This document shows positions 1-8,750 of a DNA stretch of 64,000 nt, one piece after another. The notes under the pieces are model-generated. The model was not told where the DNA came from. It saw only the letters and a list, made by a program, of their open reading frames with translations, and made no database searches. The position numbers were made by a program, and so were the translations under genes. Origin of the DNA: Lasiosphaeria ovina (Eukaryota > Ascomycota > Sordariomycetes > Sordariales > Lasiosphaeriaceae); the NCBI GenBank assembly GCA_033439765.1, contig JAULSN010000005.1, positions 186,001 through 250,000 of the forward strand, in the 5' to 3' direction. Within the stretch, counting starts at the first letter, position 1, and each line of letters opens with the position of its first letter.

Positions 1-1
1 C

Positions 2-436
2 GCGTCGCCCTTCGCCGAGTTTAGGGAGTTCTACCCCTTCTACGGCTTCCTGTACCAGCTAGGTGTCTTCATCTCGCGCTCGTCGTCGCCGTTCATCCGC
101 ATCCGCCACCTCTACCTGCCGTCGATCCTGCAGGTTGTCAACCTGGTATTGCTGACGCTCCACGCCCTCCTCAACTTCATCCCCTCGGTGTATCTCGTGT
201 TTGCCGTCGTCTTCTGGGAGGGGCTGCTAGGCGGCGCTGTGTATGTCAACACGTTTGCCAAGATCATGGAGGACGTGCCGGTCGAGGACCGCGAGTTCAG
301 CCTGGGCGCCACGTCGGTCAGCGACAGCGGCGGCATTTGCGTCGCTGGCTTCGTCGGCATGGTCATGGAGGTCTGGCTGTGCGACTGGCAGGTGCAGCAT
401 GGAAGGGACTGGTGCCGGCGCATCAGGGCGGGTTGA
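2..436 (+). CDS. BTN1: Battenin/CLN3 family protein, C-terminal part (5' truncated by window)
   Basis: The reading frame is open from the window edge to a TGA at 434-436, giving about 144 C-terminal residues. They contain hydrophobic segments and family landmarks of CLN3/Btn1: [19 protein letters not shown] near the start, [15 protein letters not shown] in the middle, and [16 protein letters not shown] followed by a last membrane segment and a short Cys-containing tail. Known family members are multi-spanning membrane proteins of the vacuole/lysosome that affect luminal pH and amino-acid balance. Nothing in this fragment looks broken. The N-terminal two thirds lie outside the window, so start, introns and full topology cannot be judged. 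The family assignment is recalled from motif similarity and is fairly secure. Confidence 0.85.
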   Translation, partial: ASPFAEFREFYPFYGFLYQLGVFISRSSSPFIRIRHLYLPSILQVVNLVLLTLHALLNFIPSVYLVFAVVFWEGLLGGAVYVNTFAKIMEDVPVEDREFSLGATSVSDSGGICVAGFVGMVMEVWLCDWQVQHGRDWCRRIRAG

Positions 437-873
437 GGGCGCCTTTTATGGCACTTTGCTGCACCCTACTGCCATAACCAGCCTGCCCGCTGAGTGTAAC
501 GCAAACGGGCTTTGACTCGATGTCTTAAGCCTAATGACGACACCGGAGTGGGCGCTTCACTTGGCGAAGAGGCGCAAGGTGTCGAGCTACGCAGCACAGT
601 CTATTTGTGCCTTTACCTAGGGGATCAAACACGGCCCGAATGGCTCCTGGCCCATTGCCTCCATTCCGTCAAGACTCATCGTACGTCCGATGGCGCCTAC
701 GTCCTTTTATAGCAAAGGCAACGTACGCAGCCTAGCTTCGTTACTGGGAGTATAATATGGAGAGGAAAGGATTTCGTTCCAGATGTCATCATCTTTCTCT
801 CCCTTCTGCCTGTTGAAAGACACGGGCAACAACCCTTCATATTCTTCTCTATCACTTCAGATACCTTAAAGTC
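437..873. other. Intergenic: BTN1 3' flank and promoter of the first MGC gene
   Basis: No coding sequence is recognised. A TATA-like TATAATAT lies at 751-758, 116 bases before the next ATG, followed by a pyrimidine-rich stretch (787-812) such as often precedes fungal starts. Confidence 0.5.
751..758 (+). promoter_or_regulatory. TATA-like box upstream of the first MGC gene
   Basis: TATAATAT about 120 bases before the ATG at 874. The paralogue at 2534 has TATAAAAT at a comparable distance, which supports a conserved promoter layout in the duplicated unit. Confidence 0.4.
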
Positions 874-1317
874 ATGGGCTGTTTTCCATCAAAGGACGCA
901 GAGCCAGCTCCGGGGCCGATGCCGGACGGGGCCTACCATCTCGGGGGCGGTGCTTTCGTCGGGGGGCCCAACTCTCTCCTGCCCCCGGAGAGAAACCCTG
1001 CGCTGTGGCCGACCGACCCATATGCGGTAGTGGCGACCCGGCTGCCCTGCGGCTGCACGCTTTGGTCGTTCAAGTGCCGCGAGTGCGGGCACACGATTGA
1101 GGACGAGGAAGAAAACCAAAAACTGGATATTGCCAAGTGCATGACTTGCAAGGCAATGCCGGATCCTGCGAACCCACCCCCCTCGGCGTGTGTCGAAAAG
1201 GCCCTGATCAAAGCGCGGAAGATAACCTGCGTACACTGCGCGCGCGAAGAGCGAAGACGGCGCAGGGAACGCCGGGTGAGCAGCTCAACAGGCCTTATGT
1301 CCATGCTAGATTACTGA
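874..1317 (+). CDS. Small MGC-starting cysteine-rich protein, copy 1 (hypothetical)
   Basis: Intronless 147-residue ORF with no signal peptide or membrane segment. It begins MGCFPSKD, a textbook pattern for N-myristoylation at Gly2 plus palmitoylation at Cys3, so the protein may be anchored to the cytoplasmic face of membranes (inference). After a Pro/Gly-rich linker it has a cysteine array: CGC, then after six residues CREC, later CMTC, a single Cys, and CVHC near the C-terminus, followed by a strongly basic RRRRRERR run. The array has the look of a small zinc-binding domain but matches no family I know. The ORF at 2534 is a paralogue sharing the MGC-x2-SK start and the C-x-C-x6-C-x2-C core. 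A tRNA-like sequence follows each copy. Function unknown. Confidence 0.65.
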   Translation: MGCFPSKDAEPAPGPMPDGAYHLGGGAFVGGPNSLLPPERNPALWPTDPYAVVATRLPCGCTLWSFKCRECGHTIEDEEENQKLDIAKCMTCKAMPDPANPPPSACVEKALIKARKITCVHCAREERRRRRERRVSSSTGLMSMLDY

Positions 1318-1841
1318 TTCCCTTGACAGGTGCGGCCACGGCCAGTCACCATGTGGCCCGGACCCGGCGCGAGCTACTTTGAGCCGTAAGAGGAAGATGC
1401 GGGCTGGGAGCATGGGAGTGAGGAGCCACGGGTTGGGATGGGATGGGGCTAAAGGAGCCAGCCAAATGGGCCAAATGTAACCAAAAAAAATTAAATTTCT
1501 TTTGGATCAGCAGTTTGGGTACGGGATCAGAATGTAGCAACGTTTCCAAGTGCGATCGGCAATCACTGCAGACATTCTATGAGTGATACGGACTGGGAGG
1601 TTTGTGTCCGGGCTACGAGTGACGCCTGGACTTAAAGGAGGCGTATAAGAACGAGGCGCATGCTCTACCTCGTCTTTTTCTTTTCACACGACACAGGAAC
1701 TGCCGGCGCTTCAACAAACGTTCCAATAAGCAGAGATGGCGAGTACACATAAGAACAGACAGAACCAAAGTACATGGTGCTGGGTTCCTGTTGGGCGCGC
1801 GTGCGTAGAACGCCACCTTCCATGTCTGAACTATATCAGCA
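1318..1841. other. Spacer between first MGC gene and tRNA-like sequence
   Basis: No gene is recognised. It has an A-run at 1482-1489 and a possible TATA (GTATAAG, about 1645). It corresponds in position to the 446-base spacer of the second duplicated unit. Confidence 0.4.
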
Positions 1842-1913
1842 GGTCCGCTAGCTCAACCGGTAGGGCGTCTGACTACGAATCAAGAGGTTCCAGGTTCGAG
1901 TTTGGGAGGATCG
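1842..1913 (+). tRNA. tRNA-Arg(ACG)-like sequence, probably degenerate
   Basis: A box-like TAGCTCAACCGG and anticodon loop CTACGAA with ACG at 1875-1877 are clear. The sequence is about 72 nt, one base shorter than the copy at 3283. There is a C-A mismatch in the anticodon stem (TCTGA/TCAAG), an A-G mismatch with two wobbles in the T stem, a weakened acceptor stem, and the B box reads GGTTCGAGTTT. It is most likely a decayed duplicate. No intron is seen. Confidence 0.55.
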
Positions 1914-2533
1914 GTGCATTTGCTTTTGCCGTCTCGCCGTGGACAAGGGGTTGTGTTTTTTGGTGGAGAATCGTCCACCTTGGACTCACGCCAGCGATCT
2001 CCACCTGTCCGTTCAAACAAGAACCGACTGGGTCAGTCATTCCCAGCTGCAATTGTTGGGTGGAATGTTTGCCATGGCTATCTTTGGCCGCCTGAGATGA
2101 GAGCCCCTTTTGCGCCCCAGAATTACAGGATCAGAACTCCCAAGACAACAAACACGCCATAGTCTCGCTGCTGTGGGCGTGATTAGCGCAAACACGCCGA
2201 TATATGTTTGGGGACTGAGCAACACAAGCTCTGGATGCCGGTCTGGTGACTCGTCTTGATTCACTGCGCCCTCAACGAGGCTAAGACTAAGGGCAAGAAT
2301 CGTCTGGATAGCAAGCAGGTCAATGCCGCCACTGATGCTACATGCGATTGGCTCTCTGCCAAGCTGGCGTATAAAATGCAGTGAGAGTTTTCCTTATTTG
2401 ACGTCAGGACTCTTCATAGCTTTTCTCAAATTTGTCTCTTGAAATCAAGGACCAACGCACAGAACAGCTCTTCGATTTGATACAATTTCAAACAAAATCT
2501 CGAACAACCAATCATCACCCTTGCCAAATCATC
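1914..2533. other. Intergenic: promoter region of second MGC gene
   Basis: No coding sequence is recognised. A TATAAAAT box lies at 2370-2377. The bases just after the tRNA-like sequence resemble those after the second tRNA (GGATCGGTGCATTTGCTTTT against GGATCGGTACATCTGCTTTT), marking the duplicated block. Confidence 0.5.
2370..2377 (+). promoter_or_regulatory. TATA box upstream of the second MGC gene
   Basis: TATAAAAT, 164 bases before the ATG at 2534, inside a GC-richer context (GGCGTATAAAATGCAGTG). Confidence 0.5.
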
Positions 2534-2836
2534 ATGGGCTGTTCCTCATCAAAGGAGGAAGAGTCGCCGCAAGCGTCGCGGCCTCCAAAACAAGGACCAG
2601 GCGCAGAACTTGCCGATACCCTCAGCTGCGGATGCAAGCGGTACACGTTCAACTGCAGAAACTGCGGAAAGAAGGTCATGGATGCGAACAATCCGCGAAC
2701 GTACACGGCCGTCCTATGCTCGGACCACCGAAATGCCTTCGCCCACAGTGCCCTTCCCCCAACGATGGTCTTGGATGCCCGCGCACTGGAGACCAAGATA
2801 GTCATCTGCGATGTCTGCATGCCTCCCCGCCGGTGA
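2534..2836 (+). CDS. Small MGC-starting cysteine-rich protein, copy 2 (hypothetical)
   Basis: Intronless 100-residue ORF. I chose the ATG at 2534 (context ATCATCATGG) because it gives MGCSSSKEEES, matching the N-terminus of the paralogue at 874 and a dual-acylation signal (Gly2 myristoyl, Cys3 palmitoyl). An open frame extends upstream but has no better start. The cysteine core is CGC, six residues, CRNC, then CSDH and a C-terminal CDVC. The spacing of the first four cysteines equals copy 1, while the basic tail of copy 1 is absent. Identity outside the core is low, so the duplication is old or the genes evolve fast. Family and function are unknown to me; a membrane-tethered zinc-binding protein is an inference. 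Confidence 0.65.
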   Translation: MGCSSSKEEESPQASRPPKQGPGAELADTLSCGCKRYTFNCRNCGKKVMDANNPRTYTAVLCSDHRNAFAHSALPPTMVLDARALETKIVICDVCMPPRR

Positions 2837-3282
2837 GACCTGACGCGAGCAGGCTGCTGAATCGGGTGAATGGGGCTGGCAGCTCGCGCTTGGATGATCT
2901 GTGCAGGTGGCAGGTATATCTCAACAACTTTGCTGGGAGTATATCAATCATGTAGGCTTGGATTTGAACAGCAAGGCCAAGGGAGTTTGATGTGATCTTG
3001 CGGGCGAGGAACCAGGGGCTGATTGGGTGGTAGTGGAAATGGCAGCAGAAGCTGAACACGAATGGGCTAGGTGTGCTCCTTATTTGTTACCTTCTTTCTT
3101 TCTTTTTTTCATTTCTCCATTTTCGTTGAACAGCTTGTCCAGATATCAGAATGCGATAAGCTTCGCGTCCAGATGCATAACAGCCGAATCAGGTTTCCTG
3201 TGAATGGACGTCGTCGCCGCGTTGCCGGACCTAGGGCATGCCATGATAAAACATGGCTTTCTCTATCGAAACTATATGAACA
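2837..3282. other. Spacer between second MGC gene and tRNA-Arg
   Basis: No gene is recognised. A T-rich tract lies at about 3084-3124. The bases just before the tRNA (AAACTATATGAACAGG) resemble those before the first tRNA-like copy (GAACTATATCAGCAGG). Confidence 0.4.
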
Positions 3283-3355
3283 GGCCCGCTAGCTCAATTG
3301 GTAGGGCGTCTGACTACGAATCAGGAGGTTCCAGGTTCGAGTCCAGGGTGGATCG
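3283..3355 (+). tRNA. tRNA-Arg(ACG)
   Basis: 73 nt with A box TAGCTCAATTGG, anticodon arm TCTGA-CTACGAA-TCAGG (ACG at 3316-3318) and consensus B box GGTTCGAGTCC. The anticodon stem is intact. The T stem (CCAGG/CCAGG) has one A-A mismatch, and the acceptor stem (GGCCCGC/GTGGATC) has one C-A mismatch and two wobbles. It is better preserved than the copy at 1842 but may also be weakened. No intron. Confidence 0.7.
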
Positions 3356-5213
3356 GTACATCTGCTTTTTGCCATTGACTGGCCAGGCAGGGGCAATGTT
3401 TTGTTCCGTATCCACAGAGGCTGACGACGGTGACCCTGCCAGTCACTCAGGAGCTCCGCAGACTCTGCCAAGGCAGTTTTTGTTGTCTCCGCCTTTGTCG
3501 CCGTTGTAGGGCGAGATTAAGGGCTGTTCTGCAGTTTGCCGTTCCAAGAGATATGGCGTTCTGGTCGGTGTCGAGGATGCCGTTGGGCATACAAACGGTT
3601 TCAGCAACAGACCAAAGTCTGGAGAGGCAAACCAGTTGGAATCGGATGTCCATTAGCAGAGCATCGCCGCGGCAGCCAATGAAAAATATGCGGAGGCTGC
3701 CTGGATTGCGGGCTTGCATTGGGTCCTGTGGAAGCGAGCTTGCATACTGAAATTCGTGGCCCTGGATGAGTGTCTGACGTGTGAGATATGACTAAGCAAC
3801 GGCACCAGTACCTCCTGCTCATCGCCATTGGCCCAGGATGCCAAACTGCAGTCGAGGTGCATGTCCCTCGACGTCTTTGACAAGCTGTCTTTCGTGACGC
3901 GCTGTAATATCAAATTCAAAGCGAGCACGCCGGCGAAGAACTTGCCTGAAGCTCGGAGGGCGAAGACGGCAAAAATTTAGAAACATACAGCACCAGGGAT
4001 TCGCTGGTGGTCACCCACCCAACTACTAGTCTGGCGGTTAGAAACCTTGTCTCTAGGACTCAAAGCGGCCGAAAATGAGGGTATGGGGCTCTGGAAGTGC
4101 ACCGAATCAAAATGCGGCTTCTTATCTCTTATCTTAATTGAAACGGATTCCATATCGAGTTTAGCCTATAGAATGCCGTTTTTAGAAACGCCTGCTACTC
4201 CGTCTTGCACAGACACGTAAAATGGAATGCAACCAATTAAATGGCGGTACCATACAGGCTTCTGTAACCGATATTTACCCGAATCCGCCAAAGCTCTCTG
4301 AGCAACATTTTCGAGTGAAAACAGCAAGGACCAGCGCGCGCATCGCCTAGAGACATCCGTCGCAGCATATTCACAGTGCAGTCGTACCTATCTATGCATG
4401 ATTATGTACGTTCTTTCAATTCATTTTGAAACGTGGTCTGTGCTAACTTCTAGAGGAATGGAAGTGGTTTCCTCTGGTGGGTAGCAGTTGCTAGGAGGGG
4501 TTCGCGGGGCTCGGGCTCGCGACTAACTGGAAATTAATTCGTCGCGCGAGCACCACCGACACCACCCAGCGTCGCAGACGTCGTCACCATTGTGCGAGCA
4601 CCACAAGTACACATTGTTGTACTATAATCTCTTATAATACAACTCCTCTCTGTCTTCTTCAGAACCCACAGTTGGTCCCGAAGACCCTGACTGCAGGGCA
4701 GAGTCCCCTGTAGCCTACGAGGTAGACTGCTGAGCAGAGTTCTCACAGTCTAAGTGGCAGGCCTGTAGCAGAGTTCTATAGACCTGTAGCAGTTAGCTTG
4801 CTTCCCTCAGTGCCTTGCAAAAGCACTGTTGTACTGGACCGCAGGGCACAGTTCCCTACAGTCTACCTTGCAGTACTGGTCGACCTACCCTGCACTTGGC
4901 TCCCGACTTCGCTACCGCCTCCGCTTCCGCTCCGCCAGCTACAGTACTGAGCCTACTATAGCACTCTTTGCGGGTGCTGTCCTATAGGCCTGTCAGGCAC
5001 ACAGTTTATCAAGATTAAATAGTTCCTCGCGAGTCTCGCTCGTTCTTACCTTTTCTTCCTTCGTTACCTAACTACCCGATACTCACCTCGTACTACTTTG
5101 GTACAATACTACAAATCTATATCACGAGGCCTTCATTTTACGACGATATCGTCGCTTAATACGTATATTAAAACCCTCGATCGTATAGACCTTTTCTTAT
5201 AAGCTAACTCGTT
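3356..5213. other. Gene-poor, increasingly AT-rich region
   Basis: No gene is recognised. From about 4550 to 5030 there are CAG/CTG-like and CTACAG-rich degenerate motifs (repeats of CCTGTAGCAG and GCAGGGCA), which look like an eroded repeat or transposon remnant. I cannot assign a family. Confidence 0.4.
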
Positions 5214-6012
5214 ATACGTAAGGCCCTTAGCGATCGCATCGCCGCCGTTTTCGTCGGTACGGATCGGGCCAAGTTCACGATCTACGAAAACCTGATCTCG
5301 GAGTCCAGCTCTTTCTTCAAGACTGCTTTTCGGGGAGAGTTTCCTACGAAGAAGGGAGTCCTTGGACTCCCAGATAACGACGCGGCTGCCTTCGATTTTT
5401 TCGTTAGTTAGCTCTACGGCAAAGCCCAGTCGCAAAGCTTTGCCATAGAAGGACCCACAAAGAAAACATATCGCGACGTCAAGATGACAACCTATATCAA
5501 CCTTTACATCCTCTCAAAAAAGTACTTTTGTGAGGGTCTTTCCAACAACGCCATAAACATAGTTTACAGATATTTCCACCGCTCCATCCAAGTCAAACTG
5601 GAACACCTTCGACATGTGGTCGACAACACCCCGCCTAGAGATCCAATGAGATCATTCTTGGCTTTTCAGATGGGCACGGAGCTCTTTGAAGATTTGTAAG
5701 TGCTGAGCCAATGACAGAGACAACAAGGACCACTTTGATTGCTAACTATGGGACAGGGCCAGTGGGACAGAGAGAATCGCCTCAAGGAAATCGAAAAGGC
5801 AGTCGAGACGAGTCCCGAGTGCCTGGCCATTTTACTTCCGCAAATCATGAGTTTTGGCTGGCGGTACGACAGTGAGATGAGCCGCCTCGACCTCAAGTGT
5901 AAAATGCTTCTACTATCAGCACGAAACCACCACACCCTGTGAGAACAAGAAGGACACGTCAGACGAGGACGACATGTCCGGTGAGGACGACACATCGGAC
6001 TACGAAGCATGA
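5214..6012 (+). pseudogene. BTB/POZ-domain protein, decayed
   Basis: From 5214 one frame reads like a fungal BTB/POZ protein: FTIYENLISESSSFFKTAF, then LPDNDAAAFDFFVS, a TAG at 5409-5411 exactly where the family has Trp (FxxWLYG), then LYGKAQ and YINLYILSKKYFCEG. A GTAAGT donor at 5696, a TGCTAAC branch-like motif and an AG at 5755-5756 mark an intron, but the phase does not close. After it comes GQWDRENRLKEIEKA. A further frame slip near 5905 precedes the acidic tail ending at 6012. The likely start codon reads ATA at 5214-5216. ATG-to-ATA and TGG-to-TAG are both G-to-A changes, as RIP produces. BTB proteins usually mediate protein dimerisation or ubiquitin-ligase adaptor roles; this copy is very unlikely to work. 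Confidence 0.65.
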
Positions 6013-6266
6013 TCGGGCGGTTGCTGGATAGATTGGGCAGATATGGTCTTGGCGGCTTAGGGCAAAGGCAATTCTGAAGCGAGAGATTGGAACTCGCAGA
6101 GATAGTGCGTCAGTAAATAAGATTGCTCATTGCGCAGTTTATATGCTTCCCACCTATTGACTAATGCCGTTCTTGTCTTGTAAATGCCTAGAGAATATGT
6201 TCTACCTTAGCCCTTTAATATTTGTCAGCATGGGAATTTCTAATATTTGAAGGGCCCTAGCACCTG

Positions 6267-6296
6267 ACGGCTCGCCCTAAAGGTTTTTCGCCGAGG
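6267..6296. repeat. 30-bp dispersed repeat, copy A
   Basis: Matches 17261-17290 in the same orientation with three differences, two of them transitions (ACGGCTCGCCCTAAAGG against ACGGCTCTCCCTAAAGA at the start). Weaker similarity continues downstream around TTAGAATCCT. Confidence 0.55.
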
Positions 6297-6439
6297 GAGC
6301 TAATAGCTAATAGAATCCTTATCTTAGAATCCTCGCGGATTCGTTCAAGTTCGTAACAGCACCCCTAATGGGCCCTGTGAAAGATTGGCTTGTTGGAAAG
6401 TCTGACGAGTACGGATACAATCTAACCACTGTTAGCACT

Positions 6440-6570
6440 TCCGTAGGTATCTGTTGCCCTAGACTAGCGTGTGCCTGGGCCGTGCGCCCCCGCAGGGGAT
6501 TTCGCCCACACATTTAGTATGGGGATTTTCCCCTCCTAGAGTTAGCTCGCCAATGCATCTTTTCCATAAT
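6440..6570 (-). repeat. About 130-bp dispersed repeat, copy A
   Basis: The reverse complement of this stretch aligns with 42500-42620. The best part is GTAGGAGGGGAAAATCCCC followed by TACTAAATGTGTGGGCGA. The shared block includes a GGGGAAAATCCCC hairpin, and in both copies an open frame ends with RRGKSPY and a stop. Confidence 0.65.
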
Positions 6571-6590
6571 TGTCTCACACACACAAAGGA

Positions 6591-6631
6591 TTCGCGACCT
6601 ACTTCGCGACCTACTTCGCGACCTACTTCGC
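6591..6631. repeat. 12-bp tandem repeat
   Basis: Three perfect units of TTCGCGACCTAC and a partial fourth. Confidence 0.85.
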
Positions 6632-6656
6632 CACCACAATCGTAGTATAAGAAGGA

Positions 6657-6681
6657 GGCTTTCTGGCACTGCCAGAAAGCC
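6657..6681. repeat. 25-bp perfect palindrome
   Basis: GGCTTTCTGGCA, a central C, then the exact reverse complement. A second palindrome, GGCGCGC-A-GCGCGCC, lies at 6727-6741. Confidence 0.85.
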
Positions 6682-7490
6682 AGATAGAATACACAACGAA
6701 TCCATCACTTGAACCACCAGCTTTTCGGCGCGCAGCGCGCCCTGTTGATTCCAGTACCGGTACCCTGGTGAACCCAACAGTATCCGATAATACCCTAAAT
6801 ATTGGCTTGATAAACACTTCAAAGTTATTAGTTGGCCGCTAGTTTACGAATCGCTCGCCGTCCGTGGTCCCTTCTTCGGACGTATTAACCGCCGTCGTAT
6901 ATTTCGCCGCCCGCTACGGGGTTAGATCCTAGGCCGTAGACGAAGATAATATTATCCTAGTTAGAAATTAATTGTTATAATAATTGCCGGGATTATACTT
7001 ACTCTAATCCGTCTACCCACGAAATCTTGGGGCTAACGTTACCTACTTTCAGGAGGTCTTGGATCCATTTAGATGGAAGACCCCGGGGGGGGCATGCATA
7101 CTCGGCCAAAGTACAGCGAGACATGCCGTCGCTGAGGTCGAATATCTCATCGGTCGAGTGTGGTGTCTCAGGGAACGTCTGCAAGGGGAGAGGGAATTGC
7201 CCGCAGGATTCGAGCAGATTCTAATTAATAAACAAAAATTAAGTTAAGCAGCCATCATGTCAGACCAATCAAAGCCTGGGTAGGTAATTACCTCGTAAAA
7301 TCCGCTGAATGGCGCCGTCTCATTCCTCAGTGACATTTCTTGGTCTTTTGACAAAACAAAAAACAAGGCGAATTGTGCTGCGGGCGCACCGAGCCTTTAA
7401 CTATCCGGATGTACGACTCCACGTCTGGATTTTTTCTCAGAGTGGGAGATTCCACACAGCGACCAATCATCCTTATCCGTCGGGCTAAGA

Positions 7491-8159
7491 ATGACTCACG
7501 GGACTTATGCCCGTTCACACGCGCGCCAAACCAAAACCAACCAATCTGAGCCGCTGCTTCGACTTGCTGCATCATCACCATATGACAGCTGTTTTCTTTT
7601 TCGGTCAGTTTTGCAACTTTCGCAGACTCGCCAGGCCGCAAGTCGCAGCTGCTTTGCGGTGGGGGCCAATAAGGGCCTCAACCCCCGGCATAATCAGGCA
7701 CCGTTCAGGGTGGCCACTGCCATAGCCAAAGACGAAGAAGACGTGATGCAGCATGTGATTCCTGTCATCTGCGGCCCAAGACAAGCCGACCACCCGATGG
7801 CGAGGAACACGCTGTTCGGACACCTCGAGCCGCTCACCGACGGCACGATTGCACCGGCCAAGCCGGACCTCTACTACGGCGCGCATCCCGACCAACTCCT
7901 AAAGCCATTCGCAAGCAGGATTTTAGTAGTGGTGATGTTTTTCTTGGTGTTGAGCCCCGCTGACCTAGCTCTCGCTCCTCCTCGGCTGGCCGTGGCCCGC
8001 CGGTGGCCTCTTTCCTTCCTTTCATCGTTTAACTTTCAGCGTTGGATATTACCGTCATATAATTGCAAGACTGGATATCTGCTATATAACGACTCTGGGC
8101 TCGATCGTCGACCGGCTGGGAAAACTAGAATTGAGGATTGTATGGGAATTAGAAGATGA
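7491..8159 (+). pseudogene. ORF containing a DUF7924-like fragment, probable relic
   Basis: The 222-codon ORF starts at an ATG, but only its middle looks like a known family. At about 7755-7900 it reads VICGPRQADHPMARNTLFGH and then PLTDGTIAPAKPDLYYGAHP, close to the core of the fungal DUF7924 domain, whose members have an FGNL-x2-LTDG-x6-KPDxYxGARP-type motif. The family's following conserved stretch is replaced here by an unrelated hydrophobic segment, and the expected C-terminal half (KGPDGS and beyond) is absent. The ORF sits in an AT-rich island with other dead genes. I infer a truncated relic. DUF7924 proteins have no firmly known function. Recall of the family motif is the sole basis. 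Confidence 0.45.
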
Positions 8160-8575
8160 ACCTGGTAGCACATATCCGTTTATTTCAGCCACCTGATTTA
8201 AGCCGTTTGAAAGATTAGAGTAGTCCGAATTACTAACTACTATAAGACTTTTAACCTAGTTATAAAAGTGCTGGAGGTAGTTGAGGGGCTGTTGGCTTTA
8301 TATAAGAACCCCAAATAACCAACTCAACTTTAGTACCGTATACCCTCTACGTTACAACTGCCGTAGTTAATTTAAATAAGCGAAGTACTACTATATAATA
8401 TTCCATTTAGTTAGCTCGTGGTAGCTACGATATAGGATAGCTTACTAGGAGCCATCCGTAGTGAGGAAACTCTGATTCGATATAATGTTTATATAATTCG
8501 GGAAAGAATGGGATCATGGCTCGTTATGATGGGCTCATTGTGATATCCGTCCATAGTCGAGTACACATCCATCCT
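8160..8575. other. AT-rich gap
   Basis: No ORF or motif is recognised. It is rich in TA dinucleotides, as expected of RIP-affected DNA. Confidence 0.4.
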
Positions 8576-8750
8576 CAAGTAACGTGATAGTAGCTTCCTC
8601 TTAGCCTGGAAGATTACCCAAAGTTCGGAAAGCGCAACTCGAAGTCGGAAAATCAAAGACTGCAAGTAACGTGATGGCAGCTTCCTCTAAGCCTGGAAGA
8701 TTACCCAAAGTTCGGAAAGCGCAACTCGAAGTCGGAAAATCAAAGACTGC
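8576..8750. repeat. 87-bp tandem direct duplication
   Basis: Units 8577-8663 and 8664-8750 differ at only a few positions (GTGATAGTAGC against GTGATGGCAGC, and TTAGCC against TAAGCC). The second unit supplies the ATG of the ORF at 8674; in the first unit the same position reads ATA. Confidence 0.85.

Larger units (their letters stand above)
6013..7490. other. Repeat-bearing AT-rich island without a recognised gene
   Basis: Short ORFs here show no family similarity. The region contains two dispersed repeats, a 12-bp tandem repeat and palindromes, listed separately. The stretch 6830-7020 is strongly AT-rich with scattered CG islets. Confidence 0.45.

Noticed and set aside
4550..5030. LTR-like sequence with TATA and short direct motifs
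   Set aside because: Only degenerate CTGTAGCAG-type motifs; no paired terminus or internal retroelement domain found.
6505..6560. Helitron 3' end (hairpin followed by CTAA)
   Set aside because: GGGGAAAATCCCC followed by TACTAA looks like a helitron terminus, but the two genomic copies stay similar well beyond CTAA, so it is not an element end.
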